64,000 bases of DNA from Stomorhina lunata (GCA_933228675.1 OW121741.1:53921186-53985185); one strand, 5' to 3'; positions 44,581-58,408 are shown, counted from the stretch's first letter. Notes: a model not told the origin generated them from the sequence alone. Translations and numbers: made by a program.

Positions 44581-46158
44581 TCTTAAATTATAGGAAGTAA
44601 TCTTGACAAAAAAACAAAGAAATTCGAGAAAAAAAGATAAAAAGCAAAAAAAACTTCAAAATATGGGGTAACTTTGATTAAAATCAAAAAGAAATGTATA
44701 AAATCAAAGACCAAATCTTTCTAAAAGTGAAAAAAATTTAAAATAAATTCGAAAAATGGGTAAAAATAAAAAGGTCCAAAATTTCAAAATAATGAATGAA
44801 TAAATCAACAATAAAGTCAACAACAAAATCAATTAAAATCAACAATAAAAATCGAATAAATTTTTCAAAAAATTAAGAAATCAAATTAGAAATCAAAAGA
44901 AATCAAAATTATTATAAATAAATTTAAATAAAAAACAGTTAAATTAGTTCAAAGTTTGATATACTGAAAGTAATTTCACTTATTGCTCGCTTTTTCAGAA
45001 TAAATCAACGGGTAACCGGGTTAAAATTTCAATATTTATCAAATTCACGATCAAAAAATTATTCGAATAACAAATTTCTTTCAGTGTAAATTACTTTCGC
45101 TTAAAAAAAAGTGTAAAAACAAACTTTGAAATGCACTAGCACTGCAAAACTTAAACGGGTACTCGCTTTGGGTTTGACAAATTGTTAATCTTCGAATAAA
45201 AATTAATCACAATTATTTTATTGTAATAATATTCAGTAAAAAATGCACAAAATTATTTAATTAACAATAATTAAAAATAAAAAATGGGTATAAGTACACT
45301 TTATTACCGAATAATAACGAGTAACCGGTTTAATCGACCGAATAAAAAGTTGCAGCACTAGCGGCGTGTGTGTGCGTATGATCAAGCAAAGCAAAACAAG
45401 TAAAAAAAGAAAAAAACACCAACAACCACACAGTGTATATTTCGCTTGTAAATTAAAATAAATATCGCACTGATCACTGGAGATTGAGTTAAAATATTAA
45501 CAAATTATTTTGTATTTTCTTTTGAATATTTTTATTTATTTAAAGGTACTGAAAACACTTAAATAAAAATATTTTTAATGCGTGTCCGTCTGTTTTTGTT
45601 TACTTTTATTTCTTATTAATTTGGGGTATTAATGTTAACAGCAGAAAACTGTTATTAACAGCGATAAAAGGAATAAAAAAAATATAAAATAAAAGGAAAA
45701 AAAAAAAAAATATTTCTTTTTTAATAAAATAAAATTCGACAAGAATAAATAGCCAAAAAATATGGGTATATTTTATTTACAAAAAAAAATCAGAAAATGA
45801 CACTCGCGTGATATGAGCGATACAAAAGCGTAAAGAAAAAAAAAATACACTGATTGAGAGGATTTACGTTTTGCCGACGGCAAATTGCAATTTTTATACA
45901 GGGATTGGGTTTCACTTGTCGGTTTGTTTTTCTTTTTATTTAGAACACACTTTCACACACTTTTTAAATAAATGATAGCACGTACCTTTTTTATTGTTTA
46001 TTTTGGGTAGAAAAAATTATTTAAGAAGGAATCCTGGGTTGGGATAAAAAATTAAAAAACGGGTAAATTTTCGGGGGATCTGCAAATAAAATATATTTTC
46101 TTATAAAATATTCCACAAACAATGGGGGTTCAGATTTATCCGGTGAAGGACCAAAAAA
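44581..46158 (-). other. BEL-1 AT-rich leader
   Basis: About 1.6 kb between 5' LTR and gag without a sizeable open frame. Next to the LTR the minus strand reads TTTTTTGGTCCTTCACCGGAT, matching the primer-binding site position and core of BEL-2 (TTGGTCCTTCGAACCGGAT). Short words such as GGGTAA recur. Confidence 0.6.
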
Positions 46159-46430
46159 TGTTCTCGGGAATATTTTAATCAGAAAATATAAGAATAAAAA
46201 ACACAGAGTAATTAGGGGGTTGTTTATAAAATTATAATTTATATTTATTTTATTTCTTTTCGGGTGGTATCGGGGTTTTACATACCGTTCGGGTTGGGTT
46301 TACAAATGTAAGTGATTTGACAATATGTAATAATAGAAAAAGAGCGGATTAATTTGCGCCAAAGGAAAACATAGAAAAGGCCACTGAACAATAATTTGAC
46401 AGGTGGCCTTTTACATTATGCGCGTAAACA
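46159..46430 (-). repeat. BEL-1 5' LTR
   Basis: 272 bp, minus-strand TGTTTACGCGC...CCCGAGAACA. Complete TG...CA termini. Repeat A resumes at 46431 (AAGGGGTACAAAAGGG). Confidence 0.88.
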
Positions 46431-47283
46431 AAGGGGTACAAAAGGGTAAAAAAGGGAAAATATTCAAGGGTAGGTTTTTTGGTTTTTAGCCATATATATC
46501 TTTTAGGATAATGAAGCCAGAACATATTGACTGGTCGATGGACATTGAAAAAAAAAATAAACTACGAGTTTGGTACTTTTTTTTAATTTTGGGTGTAAAA
46601 ATCTGTAAAGTATATCTTCTAAACCAAAAGTGATAGAAACAAACACTAAATTGGTCTGAGATCGGCACTTAAAACCAAGGGACACGTATTCGGTACTTTT
46701 TTGAAATTCAACTTCTTAGATGGTAGAAAAGAGAGAAATTAGTAACATCATATCTCCGAAACCAACAGACAGAAACAAAGTTGAAATTGGATTTGAATTG
46801 GCTAGGAAAATAAGAAGACACGTGTTTGGTACTTTTTTTTTGAAAATGGCACTAACAAGGATAAAAAAGGGTAAAAACTATATTTTGGTACTTTTTTAAC
46901 CCATATGTATATTTTAAAGTAATAAACATAGGAACATATTTTATATCGCAACCGATAGATATAAAAAAAGAATTAAATACGTATTTGGTACTTTTGCGCT
47001 TAATACCCCATTTAAAAAAAAAGGTAAAAAAGAGAAAATTTTCAATTGTAGGTTTTTTTGGTTTTTAGCTGTGGATATCTTTTAGGCTAATGAAGCCAGA
47101 AGTATGATTTATTGACTGGTCGATTGTCATTGAAAAAATAAAATACATTTTTGGTACTTTTTTTAATTTTGGGGGTAACAATATATCTTCTAAACCAAAA
47201 GTTATAGAAACAAAAACTAAATTAGCCTGAGATCAGCAGAAAAAATTAAGGGACACGTGTTCGGTACTTTTTTGAAATTCGAC
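46431..47283 (+). repeat. Repeat A, unit 3, right part
   Basis: Same module order as 31199-32050, ending CGACCTTTTAAAATTCTTTG before the next hairpin (47304-47324). Together with 35935-38497 it makes one unit. Confidence 0.75.
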
Positions 47284-47683
47284 CTTTTAAAATTCTTTGA
47301 AAAATTCCCTGAAAAATTCAGGGAAGTTTTTTTAAGATAAATTTGAATAAAAATTTAAACCACTAATAACTTTCCTCTTATTGAAATAACTATCTGCAAT
47401 TTGTATTTATGACAGTGAATGATTTCTAAAGTAATTTTACTAGCAATTTTGATAGAATTTTGCTTGTAAAAATGTTGAGTATTTTCATTAAAATAAAAAA
47501 GTGTTCTACGGCGGGTCCGGGCGGGTTTCCATTTTTCCCTTTAAAAGTTATACACTACTAAACTTTAAATTTTATGAGTATATGGTGATTTTAAATTTAT
47601 TACATAAGACCTTAACTACAAATTATACAGGGTGCGCAAATACCATTTGTTAAAACCAACAGTCCACCCAACATAACAAAAAA
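47284..47683 (+). repeat. Repeat A, unit 4, left part
   Basis: Begins with the TTCCCTGAA hairpin and runs to CCCAACATAACAAAAA, where repeat B copy 2 interrupts. About 30 bp around GCAAAAGTATATATAGGC are missing after GGCGGGTCCGGGCGGGT. Confidence 0.75.
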
Positions 47684-50600
47684 AACAAGTAAGAGTGGTA
47701 TATTCGGCTTTACCGAATCTTGGATACCCTTCACCAATAGTGTTTCAAAAGTAAAATACAAAATCGTATAAATATATATTGATAATTATATAGTTTCTGA
47801 TTACTGACTTAGTTGAGCCCCACACAAATGCTTCATATGTATATTAATTTTCTTTTGTTCATTCTAAATGTAATTCCTAGCAATATTTGGTTATACTAGT
47901 ACAAGGTGGCGCAAAAGTAATCCTCCTATCAGAAAATGGTCTGAGTTTTGCGATTGGCCCCTAATGTCAATTCTGTTTTGGCATTTGTGTAGTAAACACT
48001 TGCAAAATACACGTTAATAAACAATGTTACTCTACACTGCTCCAGAACGCGGAATATTGGTGAATATTTATTTGGCCAATAATCGGTCGGTGACTTTGGC
48101 ACAACGTGAGTTTCGTCGCAGATTTCCTAGTCGTCCAACGCCTACTGGTGAAATACTGCTCGCCTCGAAGAGACTGGCACAACACGAGATGCTGCCAGGC
48201 GTGGCAGACCCCGGAGTCGCCGTTCTGCAGAGAATATTGCTGCTGTAGCCGAGGATGTCATGGAAGCGCCGTCGACATCGATCAGACGACGTGCCACGCA
48301 AATGGGTATCAGTCAACGGTCTTTACAGCGAATTTTGGTAAAAAATTTGAAGATGTTTCCGTACAAAGTCCAGACGGTGCATCAGCTGTTAGCTGCTGAC
48401 CGCCAATCGCGTCTAACATACGCTCAAGCCATCCCTAATCACCACCAAGAGGAAGACGATTTTTCATTAAAAATAATCATGAGTGATTAAGCCCATTTCT
48501 ATCTTACCGGGTACGTAAATAAGCAAAATTTACGTGAAAATCCGCGTGTAACCCACGAAGAGCTATTACACCCACTCAAAGTCATTGTATGGTGTGCTTT
48601 TTTCGCTGGAGGAGTCATCGGACCTTTTTTATTCAAAGACGTAGCGGGCCAAACGGTTACTGTGAATGGTGAGCGCTACAGAGCAATGATTAACGAGTTC
48701 CGTTTGCCGCAACTTGATGAATTGGGATTGGAAAACATGTGGTTCCAACAGGACGGTGCAACGGCATACACTGCACGTGCCACAACCGATATGCTGAAGG
48801 ATGCATTTCCCGGGCGCCTAATCTTCCGTTTTGGCGATTTGCACTGGCCAGCAAGATCGCCTGATTTGACCGCTGCAGACTTCTTTTTGTGGGGCTTTTT
48901 GAAGTCGCGGGTTTATGTCAACAAGCCTCAGACTCTTGCAGCTCTTAAAGACAATATCCGTCAAGAATGTGAGGACCTATCGCCGGAAGTTTTGGCCAAA
49001 GTGATGTAAAATGCTATAAAAAGGGCTCAAATGACAATCAACTCTGGCCGGAAAACGAAAAGCTTTTCGGTGGCGTCATCATCTAGAATAGTTATGGACC
49101 CAAAGGTTAGGTTGGGCAGGTGGCTGATGTATAAGGCAGCGTCACTTGGATTCTAAAGTTCGATAGACCAGATAAACCATGCAGAAAAGATGCTTCAAAA
49201 TGTAGATGCCCTTAGATTTGCTAGAGTACATCGATTTGATGAAGATTAAGTATTCTGGCACACAACCCAAAAACACAATGCCCAGTGAGGGTTGTGTACT
49301 TTAATTCATACGAATTATCCAAATATTAAAGGTTAATGATTAGTTATGTAAAACTCTGAAGTTAGCGGACTGATTTAGGTCAAAGTTTTAACAATGATTG
49401 TCAATGTATACAAGCCTTAGAATTATAAGGTATACACTCTTAGTTTTAGATACATGCGTGAAATATATAGCTAGCTATGAATGGATATCAGCTTTGGCGG
49501 AAAATTTATTGAAGATTTACTTATTAATCTGAAGTTAGTTAACTAATTAAGATGAATACTTCAACAATAATATTTGGGATGCATTGTTCTTTCGATCTGT
49601 CCGATGGATGTGTGGAAAGTTTTGCTCTAGTTCTTTGTGCAATTATAACATGATTTAATTTATCAGCATTAAAGTGATTCCCGGTCGGGGTTATATGGGA
49701 GATAACAGAAAATTTGAACCGAGCTCGCCCATTTTCAAAGCCGAACTTTTCAAGATATCGCCCTGAATAACGATATTGTACAACGTCTTTATACTAAATG
49801 CCATCATCGTATCTATTATAATAAATAGATAATTATAATTTGTCATTTATTAGCTACTAAGAGATTGCCTTAGGCGAAGTTATACGGGAGCAATAGTCAA
49901 ACGTGAACGGATTTCTCCCAATTGCAATTAAACAATTTAAATTTTCGTTGATATGTGAGATACATACATACATATGTAGGTTTTGAACGGATATCATATA
50001 CTTAGCTGCATTTTTGTACTTCCTAGGAAGATTACCTATAATTTGATATATAATACATACTCAAATGTAATCATAAAGTTCAAAAGTCAGACATAGAATT
50101 AAGATAAATGCAGTGTGTCTGTCTGCTAAAATCAGATTTGTGGAGCTCCTGGAAGGTATACCCATATGCATTTTACACAAAATTTTAGGATATCGTCCCA
50201 CCCTGAGCTCCAAAAACTTGACTACAACATAAAAAAGGACAGACAGGTAGACGGACGGACAGACAGGTAGACGGACGGACGAACAAACAGACGTACGGAC
50301 GGACAAACAGACGGACGGACGTCGCGAAATCGATTCTCCTGCCGATTCTGAGACGATCGGTACAACTTGAATGGTATTCATGATCAGATTTGTGGAGTTT
50401 ATATCAGATTTTAGGAAATCCTCCCACAAGGAACGCTGTCAAATTTCATCACAATCGGTCCATAAACACCTGAGATATCGCTGAAACAATATTTACAAAA
50501 TGTCAACAAAATTTCTTAGACACGTACTTTGGGCAATTTGCTGTACATCACAAGTAGTGTTTTGGCGGTATCTCAGTTGTTTATGGACCGCTTTTGATAA

Positions 50601-51088
50601 AATTTTATAATGTGCTTGGCGGGGGAATTTCCTAAAATCTGATATAAAATGTATGTATGTCCGTGCTCCAGGAGGATGGTTTTTCCTATTTCTGCATTTC
50701 ATTGTTTCAACAAACATTCTCTAACGAGTACTTTGGGCAATTTGCAATACATCAAATTGAGTGTTTTGGCTGTATCTCAGTTGTTTATAGACCGATTTTG
50801 CTAAAATTTTACAGAGTGTTTTGGGGAACCATTTCCTACAATCTGATTTATAATATATTATCACATGTACACCAGGAGTACCTTGTTTCTCTTATTATTT
50901 AAAAGTGTGTTTCAATCAAAAATTTTAAAATTTTCGTCTAATTTTTGGTATTTTTTCGATATTTTCGGTGTTTATAAACCGATTTTAATGAAATTTAATA
51001 GCGTTCATTGCGGGAGAATTTCCTAAAATCTGGTATATAATTTATGTAGGTCCACCCTCCAGGGGCTTCAGAAACTTGATTTCAACAG

Positions 51089-51119
<31 letters not shown>

Positions 51120-51250
51120 GACATCGCTTAATCGATTCTCCTCCCGATTCTGAGTCGATCGGTATAATTTTTTTGGGGTCTACGATCACTAATAAAAAAA
51201 TTACAAACGGAATCACAAACTTATAATACCCTTTCACCTATTGGTGAAGG
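47684..51250 (-). mobile_element. Repeat B (copy 2, inverted) carrying a mariner
   Basis: Reverse-orientation copy of 32088-35934. It opens with AAAACAAGTAAGAGTGGTATATTCGG and ends with CACCTATTGGTGAAGG, with (GACG/GACA)n arrays at 50231-50325 and 51089-51123. Repeat A does not resume where it left off: about 470-480 bp of the unit are missing at the right junction (restart at ATCAGCTACAAAAATAAG), so insertion came with a deletion or later recombination. Confidence 0.75.
47902..49083 (+). pseudogene. Tc1/mariner transposase of DD41D type, decayed
   Basis: Left end CAAGGTGGCGCAAAAGTAATC follows a TA. The frame opens near 48024 (MLLYTAPERGILVNIYLANNRSV, helix-turn-helix part), then shifts frame near 48170-48260. 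It continues with TSIRRRATQMGISQRSLQRIL, the first catalytic Asp in IIMSD (TAA directly after it, 48488-48490), VIVWCAFFAGGVIGPFLF, the second Asp in WFQQDGATA and the third in SPDLTAADFFLWG, ending at TAA near 49009. 41 residues separate the second and third Asp, which fits the DD41D (rosa-like) group. No matching right inverted end was found. Not functional. Confidence 0.75.
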
Positions 51251-52595
51251 ATCAGCTACAAAAATAAGTAGACAAGTATTTGGTACTTTTTAGGAGATGA
51301 GACAAATAGGAGGTAAAAAGGGTAAAAATAAAATGTTGGTACTTTTTTTAACCCATGTGTATCTTTTGAACAAATCAACAGAGTAACAAAATTCAAAACG
51401 GAGCCGGTAAACAAAAAAAATATCAGACACGTGGTTGGTACTTTTTTTATTCAGGGTTCAAATAGGGGTTAAAGCGGGGAAAAAATTTTTGGGTAGGTCC
51501 ATTTTTCTTTTTCTTTGTATTTCACTTGAACCAATAAAGCTGGAAATAAAATTTATAGGGAGGTCGATTGCCAAGTACAAAATATCAAATACGTGTATGG
51601 TACTTTTTTCAATTAAAAGGGTAAAAAAGGGCAAAATCGGTAACATTATATCTTCTTAACCAAAAGCGATAGAAGCGAAGATTAAATTGGTTTGAGATTA
51701 GCACTAAACATTAAGAGACACGTCTTCGGTACTTTTTTAAAAATCGGCCGCCTAGCGGGCAAAACAGGGTAGAAAAGGGAGAAATTAGTAACATCATATC
51801 TATGAAACCAACATAGACAGAAACAAAGTTGAAATTGGATTTGAATCGGCTAGAAAAATAAGGGTACACGTATTTGGTACTTTTTTGCAAATGGCACTAA
51901 TAAGAGTAAAAAAGTGTAAAAACTATATTTTGGTACTTTATTTAACCCATATGTATCTTTTGAACTAATAAACATAGAAACATAATTTTTATCGCAACCG
52001 ATAGATATTAAAAAATAATTAAACACGTTTTGGTACTTTTGCGATTAAAGGGGTACAAAAGGGTAAAAAAGGTGAAATATTCAAGGGTAGGTTTTTTGGT
52101 TTTTAGCCATGGATATCTTTTAGGATAATGAAGCCAGAAGCCAGAACATATTGACTGGTCGATGGACATTGAAAAAAAAATAAACTACGAGTTTGGTACT
52201 TTTTTTTAATTTTGGGGGTAAAAATCTGTAAAGTATATCTTCTAAACCAAAAGTGATAGAAACAAACACTAAATTGGTCTGAGATCGGCACTTAAAACCA
52301 AGGGACACGTATTCGGTACTATTTTGAAATTCAACTTCTTAGATGGTAGAAAAGGGAGAAATTAGTAACATCATATCTCCGAAACCAACAGACAGAAACA
52401 AAGTTGAAATTGGATTTGAATCGGCTAGGAAAATAAGAAGACACGTGTTTGGTACTTTTTTTGAAAATGGCACTAACAAGGATAAAAAAGGGTAAAAACT
52501 ATATTTTGGTACTTTTTTAACCCATATGTATATTTTAAAGTAATAAACATAGGAACATATTTTATATCGCAACCGATAGATAAAAAAAAATAATT
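51251..52595 (+). repeat. Repeat A, unit 4, right part
   Basis: GGTACTTTTT modules in the usual order, close to 30400-31730, ending at AACCGATAGATA where BEL-2 is inserted. Confidence 0.75.
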
Positions 52596-53054
52596 TGTTC
52601 ATAAACAGATTGCATGTGCTATTTAATTCACCAATGCTGTTTGTTTTATTACCTATATTCTTCTTTGATCTTTTGTTATTGTAAATCTATTCTTAATATT
52701 TCTGATTGTTACATATCTACATTACATTGTAACTTACGTTTTACACACATTTTATTGCTCATTCATGTCTAGTAATGATGTATGTTCGCTCAGAGACAAT
52801 TATCACTCACTCTCTCTCTCTTTACTTATATATATTTAGAATTCGCCGTAATATATTCGAAGTAGAGTAGATATTATGAATGGTTTAATTCTTTCGAACT
52901 TGCGGTAAAATCCAAGAAGTGTAAAACGTAAGTCTCATTCGTAATCAAACACTGTAAGAAAAAGTTAACTTTGATCCGTGATCAAAGTAATATAAAAAAT
53001 AAAGTATTCCTTATGTTGAAATAAATTCAAAAATCTATTATTTATTCCTCAACA
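52596..53054 (+). repeat. BEL-2 LTR, first
   Basis: 459 bp from TGTTCATAAACAG to TTCCTCAACA, with a short (CT)n run near 52805. About 45 bp after CAGATT are absent from the second LTR. The primer-binding site core TTGGTCCTTCGAACCGGAT follows at 53061-53079. Confidence 0.88.
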
Positions 53055-53148
53055 TAAGAGTTGGTCCTTCGAACCGGATTAGCCAGTCTACCCGGAATTT
53101 TTACTAAATAGTTCTATCAACGTAAATAAGCTATTTCTAGTGACACAA

Positions 53149-56100
53149 ATGATTGAAGACATGAATTCCTTGGTGATCTTCAGAGGCCGTTTGAAGAGCT
53201 CACTGACGCGACTTCTTTCCTTTGCTGAAAGCCCGCCTGATGACTGTACCTTCGAGAACGTATTATGCCGATTGGAACGCTTAGAAGAGGTATGGCAGGG
53301 ATTTGTCAAATCTACTGATGAACTGCATCAATATAAAGGTGAGGAAAATTTTGTCGACCCAGAAATCGATTTTGAGACATATGAGGACAAATATTTGGCA
53401 ACACGAGGTAAGCTATACGCGTTGAGAACAAAGTACGCTCCGAAGGCAGCCGAAGATTCTAGCAACAACGAAGCTATAGAAAAGTTAACGGAACAACAAG
53501 CCACGTTTTTGCAAGCATTTTCCACCACTAACGCTGGCAAAGAAAACGAATTGCCACGAATCAACATTCCAACGTTTAACGGTCTATACAAAGACTGGCC
53601 CAGCTTCAAAGACTTGTTCGAAAGTACAGTCGACTCAAAAGCAACATTGTCGAATACTCAAAAATTCCACTACCTGAAGTCATTGCTGAAGGATGATGCT
53701 GCTCGACTAATTCAACACATACCCGTTACTAACGCTGCTTACAAGACCGCGTGGATCCGTCTAAACGATAGATATGATCGCCCTAAACACATAATTAATT
53801 CTTTCATTGAAGCCTTTATGATATTGCCTTCTACCTCAATGGAAAATGGTGCAATTCTAAGAAAAATTTCGGACGAGGCTAATGAAATAATTCGAGGTCT
53901 TGAAGCTATTGGTAAAAACGATAGAGACTGTTGGCTCATTTACATGCTGCTCGCCAAGGTTGATCCTGAATCAAAAAGTCGTTGGATCCATGACAGCCGC
54001 AACAATCCATGCCCAACTATCGTGGACTTCTTTGATTTTCTGGACAACAGATGTGAGGAATTGGAACTGTGTCAACGTAAGGTATCTGCCCAAGGTAAAC
54101 CAGGTAACGCAAATAGATTCCAAAACAACAATGCAAAATGTTTAGTGAGTATAAATGGCAAATTAAACACGTGCTTTAAATGTAAGTCGATAAATCACAC
54201 AATTTTCAAATGCCCTTTGTTTCTCCAATTGTCGTTGAGTGAACGTCGAAATTTTGTGAAGGAAGCCTCCTTGTGTTACAACTGCCTCAGAAGTGGTCAT
54301 GCTGTTTTAAACTGTCCATCAAAAAACACGTGTAAGGAATGTCGTCAACGTCATCACACTGTACTTCATTTGTCCACTGCTCCAACAATCGGTAGACCTC
54401 AAGCTGCTGAAACACCAACGGTGCATTTGCCTGGTCCATCCACATCTTCCGCTGGCCCTTGGTCAACCGTCGCTAATGTTGCTTGTCCAGTTTCATTACC
54501 TACATTGCCAGTACAGTTTCGTGATACTAAGAGAAGACATCAAACGGAATTTATTATGCCTACTGCCCTAGTTCAAGTTAAGAATCGATCAGGTCAACTG
54601 ATCACCTGTCGCGCTTTGCTAGATTCCGCCTCTAAGCTATCATATATCACCGAAAGTTGCGCTCAACGCTTAGGACTTCCTCGATACCCCTCTAAGGTTT
54701 TAGTCAGCGGAATCTCATCGGTAAAAGCTGAAACCACTCGTGGATCATGTCACATTTCGGTACAATCGCGGGTGTCCCAAAACGCTCTCGATGCAGTGGT
54801 TCATGTTCTCTCGCAAATTACAACATCGCTTCCAACTCAGTCATTCAACAATCAAGCTGCGGAATACTTAAAGGATTTGGCCCTTGCTGATCCGTTTTAT
54901 AACGTCTCATCCCAGATTGACATTTTGTTTGGCCTTGAGCATATTTGGAACATACTAACATTCGATAGACGCTATGACTCACAGGGAAACACTGTAACAA
55001 TCTCATCAATATTTGGATGGGTTGTAACTTGTGTTGAAATATTACAGGTTAGTAATCAAAATATGACTCTTGTTTCAACCGTAGATATTGATCGGTGCTT
55101 GCGAAGTTTTTGGGAATTAGAAGAGTCCGAACACCACGTGAAAATTGACCCTGATGACGCCTTCGTAGAATCCCACTTCAAATCGACCCATTCTCGTGCA
55201 AGGGATGGTAAATATGTGGTTCAGCTTCCATTCAAGATGGATGAACCTCGCTTTGGAAATACTCTTACTGGTGCTCTGTCTCGTTTCTATGCCGTAGAAA
55301 GACGACTTCAACGAAATTCCAGTCTAAGAGAACAGTATAACAAGTTCATGCGTGAGTATGAAAACCTAGGCCACATGCGGCAAATCCATCCGAAAGATGT
55401 CGACATCAGCGATGGTAAAATTTTCTACTTGCCTCACCATTCAGTTCTTGGTGAAAAGTTACGAGTTGTCTTTGATGGTTCCTTCCAAGACTCTAATGGA
55501 ATTTCACTCAACAACACTCTACACATTGGTCCAAGCATCCAAAGAGATCTATTCTCAGTTTGCTTACGTTTTCGATTCCATCGTTTCGTTTTCTCAGCCG
55601 ACATAGTTAAGATGTTCCGGCAGATATGGATTTCTGAAAATCATAAAAATTACCAGCGTATAATCTGGGGAGAATCGCCCTCGGTACAAATCAAACACTA
55701 TCAATTGTGTACTGTAACTTACGGAACAGCATGTGCTCCGTACCTATCAGTTCGTGTTCTACAACAATTGGCCCAAGATTACAAATCAACTCACCCCATA
55801 GCTTCAAAGGTTTTGCTTGAAGACTTCTATGTTGATGATGTACTCACCGGTGCTGCTTCGGAAGAGGAAATCATTTCCAAGCGTGACGATTTAACAAATT
55901 TATTATCTCAGGCAGGTCTAGAATTAAGAAAGTGGATTTCAAATTTCCCTCGTATTTCAGTGAGTACTCAAGATCTCACATTCCTCAAATCTCCTAATGA
56001 AGATGTCAAGAAGGTTCTGGGAGTCTACTGGGAGCCTGCAGGGGACAAGTTGGGTTATAGAATCACTTTATCGACTAACATATCTTCTACAAAACGACAA

Positions 56101-58383
56101 GTCCTCTTAGATGATTCTCGAATATTTGACCCCATGGGAATCCTATCTCCAATCGTGGTTCGATTCAAAATATTATTAAGAGAGCTTTGGTCCCAAAACC
56201 TCTCATGAGACGAAGTACTACCAACAAACCTTGCAGCCGTGTGGACACAATACCGAGATGATTTGCATATCTTACAAAATTTTAAACTTCCCCGATACAT
56301 GCCAAATAGTAATTCATCGTTGGAGCTACATGGGTTCTCAGACGCCTCCATACAAGCCTACGCTGCATTTATCTATGCAAGATTTATTGACTCTTCGGGA
56401 ACAACTAACGTAACGCTTCTCGCATCTAAAACACGAGTTGCCCCTATAAAGCAGAAATCGTTGCCCCGCCTGGAGCTATGTGGAGCTTTGTTATTATCGC
56501 GTCTACTAAAACGTATTCAAGAAGCTTTACCACATGATTCCATTAAGGTTCGTGCTTGGTGCGACTCAACAATTGTGTTGTCGTGGCTCTCTCAACCACC
56601 CTTGAAATTAAAAACGTTTGAAGCAAATCGAACTTCGGAAATTCTGGAAACTGTGCCTCGCAGATTCTGGGAACATGTCTCCTCAAAGGAAAATCCTGCT
56701 GATTGTGCTTCTCGAGGAATGTCAGCTTCAAACCTACTTAGCTATGACCTGTGGTGGAATGGGCCTGACTGGCTAAGCGATAATTTGAAATATACTTCTA
56801 TGTTAAATCGTTCTAACAATTTTGATATAATTACAGATCCTGAAGCAGTAGTCGCACTAAGAACAAATTTCAGCACAATGGTCACGATCGTTGAAGACTA
56901 CGACCCCATTGACTGGATTTTGAATCGCACATCAAAATGGACAAAACTGGTTCGAATCTTGGCCTACATGTTCAAATTCGTTAATGGATCGAGGCATCAA
57001 ACTAGCCACGTGTCCTGTCCCACGTTTGAGGAACTTGAAAAAGCTAAACTAGTTTTGTTGAAATACGCTCAAAACACATTTAATGAAGACAGAGTCCGCT
57101 TACAGAAAAGCTGCTTTATTAGTTCGAGATCTCAATTGCTGAAACTGCATCCACTTTTAGACAGCCATGGCCTATTACGTGTTGGTGGTCGTCTACGAAA
57201 TTCGGAACTAGATGTTGCTGCAAAAAACCCAATAATTCTACCGAAGTCTAGCAGAATAACACATCTCATTCTAGAAGATTTGCATCAGCGGAATTTGCAC
57301 CCCGGGGTCTCAGCACTCTTTGTCATCGCACGCCAAACGTATTGGATACTTGGCGCTCGAAATCTCATCCGAAAATTAACACATACTTGTTTCAAATGTT
57401 TCCGCCAACGTCACCTTACATCCCAGCAGTTAATGGCCGATTTACCTAGTGTACGGGTTCGACAAGCCTTTCCATTCGAAAATGCAGGCTGTGATTACGC
57501 TGGCCCTTTTATGTTAAAGCAGTTTCCTGGACGGAATGCTCGACGATCCAAGGGATACATTTGCCTGTTTGTCTGTCTAGTTACCTCAGCTATCCATCTA
57601 GAACTTGCAACTGATTTGAGCACAGAATGTTTTATTGCTGCTTTACGAAGATTTATAGCCCGAAGAGGAAAATGCCGGCAGATCTACAGTGACAACGGAA
57701 GAAACTTTCTTGGCGCTTCTCGTGAACTAAACGAAATGCACCAAGTTATTATGTCACAAACCCACAACGAAATTGTATCCGCATCTTTGGCTGAAGACGG
57801 TATACAATGGAAGTTCATCCCACCCCTATCGCCACACTGGGGAGGAATTTGGGAGTCTGCAGTACGATCGGTAAAGCTTCATCTAAAACGAGTCATCATG
57901 AACACAGTATTGACGTTCGAGCAGATGCACACATTGCTCACTCAAATTGAAGCTGTTGTAAACTCAAGGCCTCTTGGTATTGCCCCAGATTCTGAAGACG
58001 GTTATTTGTCCCCAGCGCACTTTCTTATTGGTCGTCCCTACACTACGGTATCGGAAGGTGACTTGGCCTCCATACTTCCCAATAAGCTTAGTTATTGGCA
58101 ACATGTTCAAAATATGTTTCAAGGTTTCTGGCATAGATGGCATAAAGAATACCTCACATCTTTACAACATCGTTCAAAGTGGCATCAACCTCAACCCAAT
58201 CTGATACCAGGTAATATTGTCGTTGTAAAAGATAAGAATCTTCCTCCTGCTAAGTGGCTCATGGCAAAAGTGATCGAGACGTACCAAGGCAATGATGGAA
58301 AAGTTCGTGTCATCAAGCTCAAGACTCATCACGGTGAGATGACCCGACCAATCACTGGAGTAGTGCAACTACCTACGTTCTGA
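53149..58383 (+). pseudogene. BEL-2 gag-pol, copy 1 (one nonsense codon)
   Basis: Chosen start ATG 53149; the frame is open further upstream but without ATG. Gag DUF1759-type segment with NIPTFNGLYKDWPSFKDLF (about 143-161). Knuckles CFKCKSINHTIFKC (about 342), CYNCLRSGHAVLNC and CKECRQRHHTVLH. Protease ALLDSASKLSYIT (about 490). RT with VVFDGSFQDSNGISLNN and YVDD (about 894). RNase [12 protein letters not shown]. Integrase with H/C finger, DYAGPF (about 1449), YSDNGRNFLGA (about 1513) and GGIWESAVRSVK (about 1565-1576). Terminal DUF5641-like part ends at TGA 58381-58383. A TGA at 56206-56208 (codon 1020, between RT and RNase H) interrupts; copy 2 has TGG there. Otherwise continuous over about 1,744 codons. 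Confidence 0.92.
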
Positions 58384-58408
58384 AACCATGTTTCAGGGTG
58401 GCGCGGGA

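Larger units (their letters stand above)
38498..46430 (-). mobile_element. BEL/Pao retrotransposon BEL-1
   Basis: Minus-strand element with 5' LTR at 46159-46430, a long AT-rich leader, gag, pol, a downstream zinc-knuckle ORF, a polypurine tract and the 3' LTR at 38498-38754. It is inserted in a repeat A module (GGTACTTTTGCGATTAAAGGGG in intact units). The 3' LTR lacks its last about 13 bp and the adjoining host bases are missing, so no target duplication remains. Gag carries a stop and a frameshift; pol is intact over 1,408 codons. Confidence 0.92.
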
